Origin: Triangularia verruculosa
Taxonomy: Eukaryota; Ascomycota; Sordariomycetes; Sordariales; Podosporaceae
DNA: 64,000 nt
NCBI GenBank assembly: GCA_033296885.1
Contig: MU864007.1
Location: 35,272 to 99,271 of the forward strand
Reading direction: 5' to 3'
Part shown: piece after piece, positions 21,837-33,480 of the stretch
Layout: each line of letters begins with the position of its first letter
Position numbering within the stretch: the stretch's first letter is position 1
The notes under the pieces: model-generated
What the model was told of the DNA's origin: nothing
The model's database searches: none
Seen by the model: only the letters and a program-made list of their open reading frames with translations
Made by a program: the position numbers and the translations under genes

Positions 21837-24800
21837 TGCGCAATGGCACCTTCATCGACCCCGCCACCGGTGAACGTTCCCGTCGCGTATTGACCCTCCA
21901 CTCCCACAATTCTGGTCTATCTTCGCAAACCGACGGCACGCGCTCTCGCTCCCACTCTGACCTCACCATCTTCCCCCACGACGAAGCCTACTCCGATCGC
22001 ATCTCTATCTTTGCTCGCAACACCCGCGAAAAATGTGCTTGGATCCTCCGTTGGCTCGACTCACCAGTCGGCCACGGCGTGCTGAAATGCACGCTGGCGT
22101 ACACAATCGGCAGCCTGGCTACCTTCTGGGCCCCAATCTCCGACTGGCTGGGGCGGCCGGACGGTAAGCACGTGGTGGCCACGCTGACTGTTTATTTCCA
22201 TCCAGCGAGGTCCGCTGGCTCGATGATCGAGGCGGTGCTCATCGCCATTGTTGCGGTGGCGTACGCCGAGGCTGTGTCGATTTTGTCGATGGCCACATCT
22301 GTGTTGGTTGGAGGACAATGGAATGTTGTTCCTCTGGCGCATGCGCTGGTACTGGCGGTCTTCATAGGGGGGGGGTTCGGCTTCATTGGATGGGTGAAGC
22401 AGCGAATGGGGAATCCGTTGGTGGATGTGGGGAGTACGCTGGCTTCTCTGGCCATCATTGGAGTGGTCACCAAGGAGACGGCGGTGCTGACTGGGGTGTT
22501 CTCAAATCAAAAGATTGTTCAGATCCTCAAGATGTTCTTCCTGGGGGTTAGTGCTACTACCGCAGTTAATCTTTTGGTATGGAGAGTTTCGGCGACATCG
22601 TTGTTAAGGGAGACCATGACCAAATCGTCGACTTCGCTGGGAGATATGCTGGCCTTGATTACTGGTGGGTTTCTCAGTGGTTCCGAGGAGGATGTGACGT
22701 CGGGCGAGTTTGCGGCTGCTTCAGCTGCGTACAACCGGGTGTATCCTCAGATGATTAAGAACCTCCGGGAGTCGAAATTCGAGCGGTATCTGCAAGGCGA
22801 GGAGAAGTTGTACCAGCTCGACAGGGCTGTTGTAAGGTCTATGGAAAGGCTGGCACAGTCGATTGGTGGACTAAGGAGTGCGGCCAACACGCAATTTGCG
22901 CTGTTGAGGGAGTCGATGATGGCGACATCTGGAATGATGTCGCCAGCAGCGTCAGTCTACTCGCCCGTCTTGCAGCGGACGTTGTCAAACACCCTTAAGA
23001 GCGGGAAAGGGTTTGGCATTCTGTCGGCGATTGACGAGGCGTCAGATGAGAGCAACGAGGATGAAAGGGGCCGGGTTAAGGACCGGCGCCGGTCGGATGC
23101 GACTACTGCTAGTATTCCATTCCGGAACTCTTCTGACATTTTCGAGCTCTTTATCAACCTGTTGGGCCCGTCGACGAAGTCCTTGGCGTACACGCTGGCC
23201 GAGGTGCTCCGGGACCCGCCATTTGGGATCGCTCCTGACTACGAAATCACTGTCAATGATCATTATCGCCAAAGTCTTACTGATGCTCTGGCTCTCTTCA
23301 ACGCGGCAAGGGCGGACGCTCTGCAGGAGTTGTACAAGCACATCGAGCTGGATCGTACCAGGTCGGCTAGCATCCAAGCTGACTTTGAAGAGGTGGCGGC
23401 GGCATGCGGTCACTTCAGTTTTAGTCTTCAGGCCTTTGGGGAGGAAATGCAAAAGTACTTGGATGTGCTGGATGACCTGAAGTTTGCCAATGAGCACAGG
23501 TTACGGAGCTGGCATTGGATGCAATGGTGGGGCAATAGGCGCGGGTACAACAACCGCAAGATCACGCTGCCGTTTGACAATTCAGAGCGTGAGCCGATGA
23601 TCAAGCCGATCAAGAAGAGCCGGATGCCGAGGGGCATTGCGGATTCCATGGTGCAGCGGCGTGATACGTATGCTTGGAGTGCTGTTCCTGGGACGAACAG
23701 GGTTATTGCTACGCTCTCTCAGAAGCTTCTCCGGGTGTTGAGACAGGTGGCAAGAGATGATAGTGAGTACTTGGCTTTATGCACCTTTGGTTGATTCATG
23801 GTCAAGCTGACAAGATAACAGTCCGGTTCGGCTTAAAAGTCGGCGCTGGAGCAGCATTTTGGGCCATGTTTGCCTTCATCCCGCAAACTAAGGATACCTA
23901 CCGGCACTGGAGAGGCGAATGGGGCCTGTTGTCATTCATGATCGTATGCTCCATGACTGTCGGCGCATCCAACACCACAGGCTGGGCCCGGTTTATGGGA
24001 ACTTTGGCTGGCATTACGGCATCAGGCATCAACTGGACCATTACCCAAGGAAGCGCACTGGCACTCATCCCCCTGGGAGCCCTGGTGGCCTTTTGGGCCT
24101 TTGTCGTCATTGTTGCTTGGGGTAAGGCTCCGCTGGGTAGAATCACGCTGCTCGCCTACAACGTATCGACGCTGTATGCATACAGCCTGTCGCAGAAAGT
24201 TGACGACGATGACGACGACGAAGGCGGATCGAATCCTATCATCGGCGAGATTCTCCTGCACCGTTTTGTGGCTGTCACGGCTGGTATCCTGTGGGGTCTT
24301 ATCATCTGTCGGCTGGTCTGGCCCATTTCGGCACGCAGAAAGTTCAAGGAGGGCATGAGCATGCTGTACTTGCAGATGGGTCTCATCTGGAAGCGTGGGC
24401 CGCTGGCTATTCTGCTCAGGAGTGACTGTTCCCGGTCCTATCTCCGGTCTGGGGAGCAGGCGGCTCTGCAAAAGTACGCTGCCCGTTTGGATGCCCTTCG
24501 TGGGAGCGCGACCAATGAATTCGAGCTCCGAGGTCCATTTCCAGCGCAGCAATCTGCTCGTTTGATGGCATGCGCCCACCGGCTTTTGGATGCCTTTTAT
24601 GCCATGTCTCTGGTCACTCAAACAAAAGGCAACCTGACGGAAGGAGAGCGGGCGCTGCTGATGTACACGGCTGACGAGAGAGCGCAGCTGTGCGAGCGTA
24701 TCTGCCATGTGTTTCAGGTCATGGCATCATCGCTGATGCTAGAGTACCCCCTGACGGATGCCGTTCCAAGTGTTGACAGCACGAGAGATCGGTTGCTGGC

Positions 24801-25074
24801 CAAGATTTTCCAATTTCGAAAGGAGCACAATCCTAGCGTGGTGATGGACCATTCTTCTTCCTCTAATGCGGGAAGTGGTAGTATCGGGTCGTCGGGGTTG
24901 GGAATGGGAGGGCTTGGTAAGTTGTCGCACTTGAACGTGGGGGAGAGAGATTATGCTCTGCTGTATGCCTATGCCTTGGTTACGGGTCAGGTGTCGGAGG
25001 AGCTCAAGGTGGTTGCGAAAGAGATTGAGGGCTTGTTTGGTGTGTTGGATGAAGATGCGCTTTTGTTGCAGTAA
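21836..25074 (+). CDS. FUSC-like / aromatic-acid-exporter family membrane protein
   Basis: Two exons (21836-23762 and 23822-25074) give 1,059 residues; the 59-nt intron follows R-D-D. The protein has a duplicated plan. A soluble Ser/Arg-rich N-terminus of ~75 residues is followed by a first membrane block (about 80-265) that starts L-K-C-T-L-A-Y-T-I-G-S and includes the small-residue helix I-G-G-G-F-G-F-I-G-W. A long soluble helical region spans about 265-640. A second membrane block begins F-G-L-K-V-G-A-G-A-A-F-W-A-M-F and includes G-W-A-R-F-M-G-T-L-A-G-I. A cytosolic C-terminal domain completes it. This is the architecture of fungal FUSC/ArAE proteins, sometimes annotated as brefeldin A-sensitivity-related, thought to export aromatic acids or drugs. 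An acidic run D-D-D-D-D-E sits in a loop of the second block. Substrate unknown. The ATG at 21836 directly follows a probable leader intron. Confidence 0.88.
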
Positions 25075-25823
25075 ATAAAGAGGTTGAGATTGAATACGAT
25101 AAGGGCAGTGTTGGGTTCATAAATAGGGAGTTGGCTTGGGTATAACGGTCATTGGGCAAAAGGAAGGGGGAACGTGTATGGAAAATAGCATGTTAATGAT
25201 ACCTATGAATAAATGACATGGATGTATAAACGATGTTGAGCTTCACTCGAAGTGTGTTGTGCTTTTGTGGGGTTCACTTGGTATCTATGGAGTTGCCATC
25301 TGAGATTTGATCTGATGTTTTGTTTGGAAAGGGGCCTGACCTCGAACTGGTTGTCATGGGTCACCAGTCACCCAACCCACCTATCTCATTGCCCCAGATT
25401 CCCCAGACTCGTGCCCGCTGCTTTGAGTGACGCTTTGCATGTTCTTGCGACACGAGCACGACGAGGTCAAGAAGTTGCCAAGACAATGCCTTCCCGTGGT
25501 GTGATTGGACAATGGGCCTCGGTGGAGCGTCATCCGTGCTGTGGCCCGCCTGTTTCGCGTGTCGCGACCAATTTACGCGTGAGTGCAACGCGTCGCGCCA
25601 GGGACAGGAATCCCAGATCCCTGCCTTGCTCCTTCGCGTTCTTCACTTTTTAGCATCCACTCTCGACTTCGACCTGCACCTGCTTCTGCTTTCTCCCATT
25701 GCTCTTCCCAGCTGTTTTTTTTTTTGACATCGTACCCTTCCCAAATCATCTACACGCTACCCAGCTGCGACTGCCCACCCACTCCTCTAACAAAATATCA
25801 TAGGCAAGAAGAAACAGAGCATA
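25075..25823. other. Intergenic region, FUSC exporter / CDT1-like
   Basis: This ~750 bp region holds the FUSC 3' UTR and the promoter of the Cdt1-like gene. The two ACGCGT boxes at 25,575 and 25,588 are listed separately. A poly-T run lies near 25,715-25,725. No further gene is visible. Confidence 0.5.
25575..25593. promoter_or_regulatory. Two MluI cell-cycle boxes (ACGCGT) upstream of the Cdt1-like gene
   Basis: ACGCGT occurs at 25575-25580 and again at 25588-25593, about 230-250 bp before the ATG at 25824. The palindromic ACGCGT (MCB) is the binding site of MBF (Mbp1/Res with Swi6/Cdc10), which drives G1/S genes in fungi. In fission yeast cdt1 is a known target of this factor. Two boxes seven bases apart before a Cdt1-like gene fits that control; direct binding is inferred. 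Confidence 0.6.
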
Positions 25824-27302
25824 ATGCCCGGCGTAATTTCCCGTAAGACGCGGTCCGCCGCCAGGGGCACCAAGAACCCTCCTGCCACGTCGAGTATCGC
25901 CAGCTTCACAAAGATTTCGAAGCTCCAGACCCTAGGGAAGGACGTCGCTTCCGAGAAGAAGGCTGCCGCCGGCACCATCTTTGGTCGTACCTCCAACATT
26001 GAGATTGTTCTCACGTCGAAAAAGAGAAAGATCGAGGACGAGGTCGACTCCACACCCAAGAAGCAGCGGAGAGAGCCAGAGGCGAGACCAATCGTGACTG
26101 CCACTCCTGTCTCGAGAAAAAAGAAGACGGTCTCGTTCAACCTGCCAGAGGATGCCGCCCCGGTCAAGCCAACTCCGAAGCGCGCCGCTCCCGTGTCGAC
26201 ACCAAGCCGAAAGCGCAGTTACCAGGCCGGCGAAGACGACGATAGCCCCACCCAGACCTCCTCTCTTCTCGAACGCCTCAGAATCCAGTCACCCATCCAG
26301 AAGAAGCGAACCAAGACTGTCGCCCTTCCCGCCCAAAATGACTTTGACCTCCCCCAGGAACTCGTCGACCTCCTCGACATGCAGACCGCCTTCCTCAAGT
26401 CTTTAAGCATGCAGTACGCGCACAACGGCACCAACTCACCCATCGACCTCCGAAGCCTCTACCCCAGCGTCACACGCGCCTGGGGTAAGCGTCAGGTCGT
26501 CCTCCTCGACATCCAGCGCCTGCTCGGGATCCTGAACTGGACACCCGCCAAGACGGCCCCCGAAGCGGCATTCATCCTCTCGGACTATGGCCGCTCCAAA
26601 ATCTGCATCGACTTCTCCCCATCGTTGCCTGCCGGCCCAATCAGAGAGGCCAAGCTGAACATGGACTTTGAGTCGAACCTCCGCACGCTGTGGATGTCCT
26701 CCAACAACAAGAACGTCACTCTCTTCCTCGGCACCCTCCCGAAGGCGTCGGTCAAGAAATGCGAGAGTCTGCTCAAGGCGGCGATTCCAAAGCAAACGAC
26801 GCTCGACTCCCTCAAGGCTGGGATCCAAGCGAGGAAGGAGGCCGAGAAAGCGGCCAAGGAGGAGGCTGCCAAGAAGATTGAACGGCAGGCTGTCAAGGCT
26901 GGTGGTACTAAGATGACGCTTTTGGAGAGGATCAAGATGAAGGAGGAGGAGCTGAAGAGTATGCCTGAGGGGCCGTCTGCGCAGCAGCTGCAGAGGCGGG
27001 CGGCGCTTCACAGGGCGGAGGACGTGGCGGCGGTGATTGGCATGCTGTGCAAGGCTTCGGGTGGTGGCCAGGCGAGGGTGTCGTTTACGATGCAGCAGGT
27101 GCTGAGCAAACTGAAGGACTCGCTCCGGACACCGATCAGTGGGGAGGACGCGGGGGTTTGCGTGAGGTTGTTGGCTTCGGAGGTGGCGCCGGAGTGGATT
27201 CGGGTTGTGAAGGTGGGGGCGAGGGAGATGGTGGTTGTTACTGTTGTTGGACAGCCGAGTTGTGCGGTGGTTAAGGAGAGGGTGGTGAAGATGTTGGGTT
27301 AG
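25824..27302 (+). CDS. cdt1: DNA replication licensing factor Cdt1-like
   Basis: A single exon of 492 residues. The N-terminal ~150 residues are basic, Ser/Thr/Pro-rich and look disordered (R-K-T-R-S-A-A-R-G, P-K-K-Q-R-R). An S-I-A-S-F-T stretch near residues 24-29 faintly resembles a PCNA-interacting degron but lacks the Gln, so I do not claim it. Residues about 170-320 form a winged-helix-like region starting D-F-D-L-P-Q-E-L-V-D-L-L-D-M-Q-T-A-F-L-K, as in the central geminin/MCM domain. After a Lys/Glu/Ala-rich helix (about 330-365) comes a second winged helix (about 385-490), with L-H-R-A-E-D-V-A-A-V-I-G-M-L and a last strand pair ending V-K-M-L-G, matching the Cdt1 C-terminal MCM-binding domain. 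Family role: loads MCM2-7 at origins with ORC and Cdc6 in G1. Confidence 0.82.
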   Translation: MPGVISRKTRSAARGTKNPPATSSIASFTKISKLQTLGKDVASEKKAAAGTIFGRTSNIEIVLTSKKRKIEDEVDSTPKKQRREPEARPIVTATPVSRKKKTVSFNLPEDAAPVKPTPKRAAPVSTPSRKRSYQAGEDDDSPTQTSSLLERLRIQSPIQKKRTKTVALPAQNDFDLPQELVDLLDMQTAFLKSLSMQYAHNGTNSPIDLRSLYPSVTRAWGKRQVVLLDIQRLLGILNWTPAKTAPEAAFILSDYGRSKICIDFSPSLPAGPIREAKLNMDFESNLRTLWMSSNNKNVTLFLGTLPKASVKKCESLLKAAIPKQTTLDSLKAGIQARKEAEKAAKEEAAKKIERQAVKAGGTKMTLLERIKMKEEELKSMPEGPSAQQLQRRAALHRAEDVAAVIGMLCKASGGGQARVSFTMQQVLSKLKDSLRTPISGEDAGVCVRLLASEVAPEWIRVVKVGAREMVVVTVVGQPSCAVVKERVVKMLG

Positions 27303-28379
27303 GAGAGGTTGGAATAAGGTTGGGTGTGTGTGCTGGATGTGGCTTGAGGTTTATTTTATGGGAACCATGGGTGGGGAGATGGTTAAACTGTGGAGAGGGA
27401 AAAGAAGGAAAGGATGGATGGATGGATGATACCCCTCCGTGTAATTTGTTGGGGAAAATGGAGAACTTTGTTGTTGTATAAAAATCTGGGGAATTGGGAG
27501 TTTGGGGTTTTGTTGGGTTTTTTGTATCATCATGGGAGTTTTGGGTGTGCATGGCATTGCGTTTTTGTTGTACTTGAAGACACGTGGTGTTATAGCATAG
27601 CATATTTGGACTGGAAGGTCAGTCTTTGGTGTTTGAATGGAAGAATGTCAAAATGAGGTTATTGATATTGATCAGACTTGGTGTGTGTGCTGTGTTTACT
27701 TTGGAAGCCTACGGTGTGGTGGTGTCTTGGGTATTGATTCAAGAGAGGCAGCCACGGGTGGAGGTTTCTCTGTTGATTACTTGGAACTTTTGCTAAAATG
27801 AGTTTAGGCGTCAGTGGGTATGGTTGTTTTGCGGGTGGTAGAAAGTATATTTACTTTGCAAAGAAACTGCAGTTAGAGTGAGGGAGACAATAATAGGGCG
27901 GAAATTTGATAGGTTTGGCTGTTATCTTTATGTATAGTATCTAGTGCGATGTTTGCTGTGCTTCTGATTTAATAGCTACGAAGAGTTTGAGAGTTCATAC
28001 GGCAAAGGTTATGCTTGAGACTCTTTTATTTTTAAAGATTGTTCTACCGCGTCTATTATTTTCTGGGTTGCTTTTTCCAGTCCGAATGTCACCAGCTTTT
28101 GTCGTCGTGGGTTGGTTGCAGCACTTTTTTTTCTTGTGAGTTATTAGTAGGGAGGATTTTTCAGAGAGGCTTTCGGGGCGTTCTTTTGTGTTTTTTTTAG
28201 AGGGATTTCGTGAGACTTTTTTTTTTTTTTGGCTTCCTGAGGGGTCTTTTGGTGGTTGTTTTATGTGATTGTTGGGGTTCTGGTTGTTTGTCGTGACAGA
28301 ACTGATCTGTTTGAGGCCTTCTTGGAGGGAAATTGGTCCTGGCAAGAACGAGAGCAATATTTCGACTGGGCTCCGATCA
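27303..28379. other. Convergent intergenic region, Cdt1-like / DUF3176
   Basis: About 1.1 kb of G/T-rich sequence between two gene 3' ends, with a GGAT repeat at 27,412-27,427 and poly-T runs near 28,190 and 28,220. It most likely holds both 3' UTRs. No supported gene. Confidence 0.5.
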
Positions 28380-30551
28380 TCAGGCTTCTCGGTATACACT
28401 CTTGAGAACCCACTCCCCCTTCTTCGTCCTCTGAAGCTCTCCCAGCAGGGCGTAACTCTCTTCAGGCGTGTATGAGCTCTCCTTCTTGGCTTCGCCGTGC
28501 TTCTCTTCTTTACCGTTGTTCTTCTCGCCGTCAGTCACCTTGGCGGCAGCTGGCGTCAAAGGTCGGCCGTAATGCTCATGCTCTATTGTTTCTCTGTCTG
28601 CCAACCCGACGGCAAAAAACGCAGGCAGGATAGAGCTCTTTACCACGGGGAGGCCGAGTTCTGATGTTTGGATAATGACCATTAAAAGAATGACGAGTGA
28701 AAAAACGACCTGGGCGACTATCAGAGACAGCCATTCCCAGCGTACTGAAGTCCAGATCTCTTGCCGCCAGGCTGTGCCGGCTACATAGGTGAGATTTCCG
28801 GCGCTGGGGTTGAGAAGACTGCAATGCGAGGCTGTTAGGGTTGAACTTGATATGTGCGCATATAGGGAATACTCCAACTTGCTAGAGAGATGCTACGGGA
28901 GTAATAACGGGGGGGCTTTAACATACTATCTGGTGAGCTCGGCAGCAATACTCCGCGATATATTGTGAACGGTGTCATAGTGATATGACTTTGGGCAGGA
29001 ATCGAGTGGTATTGGCTTGGCCTTGGCGATATGCATCCATCTCGATACCATTTGTGCTACCTCGTCCCCCCTATCGGATTGTCGGCGGAAAACCTGTTGC
29101 AACGTGTTCAAGACAAAGTTATGGGACCACACAGGAATCATGTATCTGCTCTCAGGTTCTTTGGGATCATTCAACCACCATACGAGATCTATGCCTTCGT
29201 AATAAAAGCTAGAATTGGCGGTTGTCGAGATCGATTCGGTCTTTGGTATGTTTTCAAACATCGAAACGCTGTACCTGTTAATGCAGTAGTGAAGCATGAC
29301 TTCGTATGCGATCTCTAACATGTCGTCCCAAATGTAAAGAGTCATGACTTCAGTCCTTTGCGCGTCAGTTCCGTCGAAAGATAGCGAGCGGAAGATTGGG
29401 ATGGATGTCTGGTTGAGCAAGTTTGTTGTTACCCCTGCAGTAATTCCAAAGATTCCTGTGAGATTTACACGCAGATCTACACCATTTGGCAGAGATGAGC
29501 CGGTTTCTAGTAGGTGTGTGACATCTGTCCCATGTGTGAGCCCATAACCCCAGCGATGAGCTCTTGCTGCCTTACCTGTCATATTCACACAAACTTCCAT
29601 CGTACCGAACTCCGGCCACGTGCAATTCGTGGTTATGCAACTTGGAGGCTGGGATGGATAATTTTGATGAGGCGATATCAACAGGCTGCTCACTAGCTGT
29701 AGCTCAAAAGCTTCGCATATACTGCGTGTCAACACTACCTATTCTCGTCGTCTCTATACAGCACTATCACTCACCTAAGTCATCTGTGCTACTGATGTTT
29801 TTGTCTGAACTATACCCATTGCTCTTCGCGATAATGGCGGAATCGTTTTCTCCAGCAGCTACTACATGGTTGGGGTATGAGACGGCGGACTGGGTTAAAG
29901 TCGACGTCATAATGCTTGTGATGAGAACAAGACATGTGACAACTCCTAACAGGCTGTGTGGACACATTGTTAGTCTTGATATTTGGCGTGAAAAGTGGTT
30001 GTCGAACGCTACCTTCTCCTCATGGTCACCATTAGGCTCAAGCTGCCCCATATTCCGCCTGGAGCCTCATCAAAAACTCGAAAATCGCCGAGAGACCGGG
30101 GATTTCTGTACCAATTCCACCTCTGCTGAGCGAGTGCTTGTACCAACGGGTAGATGAAGGTCATACGACAGATGGTGGATATCAACGCAACAATCGCGTT
30201 AAGGGTGATTGGAAGTGGCCAGTCCGCTAGAGAGCGCCCGTCGTAACTACGCAGAACCCCAACAACGACGGGAAGACACACAAGACCGCTCAGCGCCATA
30301 CTGACAAGCTCTGTCCACCAGTTGGTAAGTACCCTGCGGAAACTGTAGTCCGGTTTTCTTATCGAAAATGACGCTCCGCGTTGCTCTTCCTGGTGACCCT
30401 TTGCTGAACAACGCTCTGGAGTAGCGCCTCGAAGATCGGTGGACGGAGAACCTTCAGAGTCAAGCACTGTTGTGCCGAGAGACTCGAACGAAGGGTGACA
30501 ACCCAGTTCCATACAGTCCTGTCTATCGTGAACTGCAGTTTGTTGAGTCAT
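28380..30551 (-). CDS. DUF3176 family membrane protein
   Basis: Four exons (30551-30013, 29953-29775, 29710-28927, 28881-28380) give 667 residues. The third exon start uses an AAG acceptor, chosen because it is the only nearby one that keeps the frame; the last intron is only 45 nt. The N-terminal cytosolic tail is followed by W-W-T-E-L-V-S and two membrane helices (about 80-150) with the DUF3176 signature: W-P-L-P-I-T-L-N-A-I-V-A-L-I-S-T, then Q-Q-R-W-N-W-Y, F-D-E-A-P-G-G-I-W-G-S. A third helix (S-L-L-G-V-V-T-C-L-V-L) leads into a large, probably extracellular loop with at least six N-x-S/T sites and many Cys. A last helix (L-I-V-A-Q-V-V-F-S-L-V-I-L-L) and a charged Lys/Glu tail follow. This is a large fungal family of unknown function, often in variable regions. 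The start is the first ATG; the longer upstream frame begins without one. Confidence 0.75.
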
Positions 30552-31791
30552 GTTGATCAAGCTGATGTAGGCTACTTGTTGGATCGTACTTAGCAATTAG
30601 ACCGCAGGGGGTAAGGATCTTCACAAGACACCGCCGTGGAAGTTTGGGTGTCACGTACTTAAACATTTCTCATAGCCCCAATCCCCAATGCCATGGCGAG
30701 GCACCAAGCCCCCACATGAAGTCAATCTTCAGTGCTGTCGAGTTAGAGGAATACGACATCAGCTCTAGGCCCTCGAATACAACTTAGTTGGGCGAATAAG
30801 CAACTTACCCGAGGTTGAAGGCAGGCTTGCTGATGTATGCCGTCTCCGCCATATAAAATAAAGGCTAGATGTGTACTCTTGACTTATCATACGAAAGTTT
30901 TAGTAAGGGGCGGGTAAGGAACGTAGGCACTCACGAAGTTCTGCAGCGTATGCATGCATGTAATGTAGCATTCCCAGCGGCAAGACGGCATCCGTTGCAG
31001 TTGTGAGCCATTCATATTGCCGAGACTCAAATGACGAACTTCAGCTTGAAGTCTCGCGCCCCAGACTGAGTTAAGACACTGCAAAAAAGTGGCGCGACAG
31101 GCGGGAGCCAGTTTGTGAAAAGAGCCGGGCATAGGCGCAGGACCTGGGATTACGGTATGATATCGTTGGCGGTTTGGTGATGCTTTCAAGGCAGGTTGGA
31201 TTCTCCCGGGACTGCGGGCGTGAGAAAAGATACCTCTTCCAAGTTGTAGAGTGGGGCCCGAGGAAAGCTGTGGCGGCACCAGAAGGGAAGGCACGACAGA
31301 CGGCTGCAATCGCTCCATATGATGCTGTGCATCAATTCAGAAGCTGTCCAGAATCTGATGGGATTTAGCTTTAAGCTTGCCCCTCCAACTTATCACAGGA
31401 GAGACACCCAAAAGTCAACAGACGGTTGCTTGCGACGCTCCTTACTTACCCGCACACCATCTATTTTTCCAGCCATGGGATTTGAGCAGACAACGGCAAG
31501 AGCTGCCTGGAGCCTTGTCTTCTCACAGCCTCACTTGGCTACCATGCACCTCTTCAAGATTCTCATGGCTTCGGTGGCTGAAAAAGCATTAGCTACTCAA
31601 ACGACAATACAGCCTGCCTACCCCTTATCAACTCTTGACCATTGTTATCTTTAATTAACCTTTCTCCACAGATACTCTATTTAGAGCGACCTTATTATCT
31701 TCAAGCATTCCAGTACAACGTTCGCTACCTAAAGCAAGACAAAGGCATCGTGACAAACAGGGCTGTACTTTGACCGATGGGGTGCTAAAAT
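30552..31791. other. Spacer between DUF3176 gene and NLR relic
   Basis: About 1.2 kb without a supported gene. A minus-strand frame at 30,887-31,318 is unrecognised and Pro/Ser/Arg-rich. At 30,853 on the minus strand an ATG opens M-A-E-T-A-Y-I-S-K-P-A-F-N-L-G followed by a GTAAGT donor, but the only clear acceptor leads to a stop, so it may be a broken exon. Confidence 0.35.
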
Positions 31792-33480
31792 ATGGCGGAG
31801 ACTGGCAAGAACAACGAGAAGTATACTGTTGGCTGGATATGTGCCTTGGCCTCTGAATTCACAGCCGCCGCCGCCTTTCTAGACGAAGATCATGGCATTC
31901 CTGAGCACCGCTTCCCCTACGGCACCAATACATATCGCCTCGGCAGGATGAGCGGACACAACATCGTCATTACTGTCATGCCGAAGGGATCATATGGCAC
32001 CACTAAAGCTGCAGTCTCCGCGCAAAATATGCTGCACAGTTTTCCTAGCATCTGAATCAGCCTGATGGTCGGCATTGGTGGTGGTGCTCCGAGTGCGAAT
32101 AACGATATCCGGCTTGGGGACGTTGTCGTCAGCGCACCCGCCCACGGCAAAGGCGGCGTTCTCCAATACGACTTTGGCAAGACGATTCAAGGCCGAAGTT
32201 TCCAGTCCACAGGCCACTTGAACGAACCTCCATGGCTTTTTAGAACGGCTATGCAGGGGTTGCAGTTAGAGTATCAACTTAACTGCCACGGGCTGGTCAG
32301 CGCTATAGCGGGAGTTTTAGGGAGGAGGCCCAGGCTGAGGAGGGAGTACAAACGTCCGGAGCCCAGTACCGACAAGTTATTCAAGGCGTCCGTTGTGCAC
32401 CGCAGCCCTCATGCGAACTGCCAGGGCGTTTGTGATATTGATCCTAACAACCTGGTTCGGCGATCTGCGAGGACTGAGGAGGATGACGGCCCCGTGATTC
32501 ACTGTGGTCTGATAGCGTCTGCGAACCAGGTAATGGAAGATGCCGAAGTTAGGGATCAACTGATAGTCAGCAACGGTGTTTTGTGTTTCGAGATGGAGGC
32601 TGCAGGATTAATGAACCACTTTCCCTGCCTCGTAGTTTGTGGGATTTGCAAATTCTCCAATTCTCATGAGAACAAGGAATGGCAGGGGTACGCTGCTATG
32701 ACAGCGGCCGCCTATACAAAAGATATCTTGAGCCAGATCCCACCGAGCAGTGTTAAAGAGGCAGAAGATATTGAAAATATTCCGCCTGATGGTTAGTCAA
32801 TCAACCTATATCTCTGTGCTCTGATAACATGCGGTTCTTTCTGACAGCCCTCTTTGCTTAGGTCGTATGGCAGCAAGTAGAATCGAAGAAGGCATTGTAC
32901 TGCTCAATTTCAGGATTGACAAGAAAGAAAATAAGGCGCTGCTAGGCTGGGTTGCGCCAGAAGATTGCGGACGTCAACACACTGACAATTTTCGTCGTAG
33001 TCAGGAAGGGACAGCGCGATGGCTCCTCGACTCGAGCGAACTCAAAAACTAGGTTAGTCAGAGAGGCGGAACACTTTCATGCCAAAGAATTCCGGGAGCT
33101 GGGAAGACTATACTCACATGTATTGTGATTGAGAGTCTTTTGAACGTCCGCGGAAATGACGATGACTCTGGTCGTAATGGCAACTCCGTGGTGGCTTTTG
33201 CGTGTTGCAGCTTCATGCGCCGAGACAACCAGACTGCAGATGACCTACTTTCTAGCCTCCTGAAACATCTCGTCGAGGTAATAGGCTGTACTCCTGAGGT
33301 CGTCAGAAAGCTCAATGGTCAGTGCCAGAGATAAGGAGGCAAGGGCCGCCCGACCCTTCGCAAAATCTTAAAGTGCTTAAAGTGCTTCGAGTGGATCGTC
33401 CATAGAGTACTACCAAAGGATGGTTGTGCTTAACGACGCTCTTGATATTAGAGAGCGAGGCTATTGTGAGAGGTGGTGGG
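31792..33480 (+). pseudogene. PNP-NACHT NOD-like receptor, inactivated (RIP-like), truncated
   Basis: The relic starts at an ATG (31792) with Y-T-V-G-W-I-C-A-L. It continues through a nucleoside-phosphorylase-like domain (G-I-G-G-G-A-P, I-R-L-G-D-V-V-V-S, F-E-M-E-A-A-G-L-M) and, after a probable intron at about 32793-32862, into a NACHT domain. Around 33,080 the Walker A reads R-I-P-G-A-G-K-T, where the family has G-x-P-G-x-G-K-T. Three in-frame stops break it: TGA at 32053, TAG at 33050 and TAA at 33332. Each is one C-to-T or G-to-A change from a sense codon (CGA, TGG, CAA). After a +1 frameshift, V-V-L-N-D-A-L-D near 33,430 looks like the Walker B. No C-terminal repeats follow. Intact members act in non-self recognition and regulated cell death; this copy cannot encode one. 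Confidence 0.85.

Noticed and set aside
30887..31318. 143-codon minus-strand ATG frame upstream of the DUF3176 gene
   Set aside because: Unrecognised, Pro/Ser/Arg-rich and without supporting features; noted only in the spacer entry.
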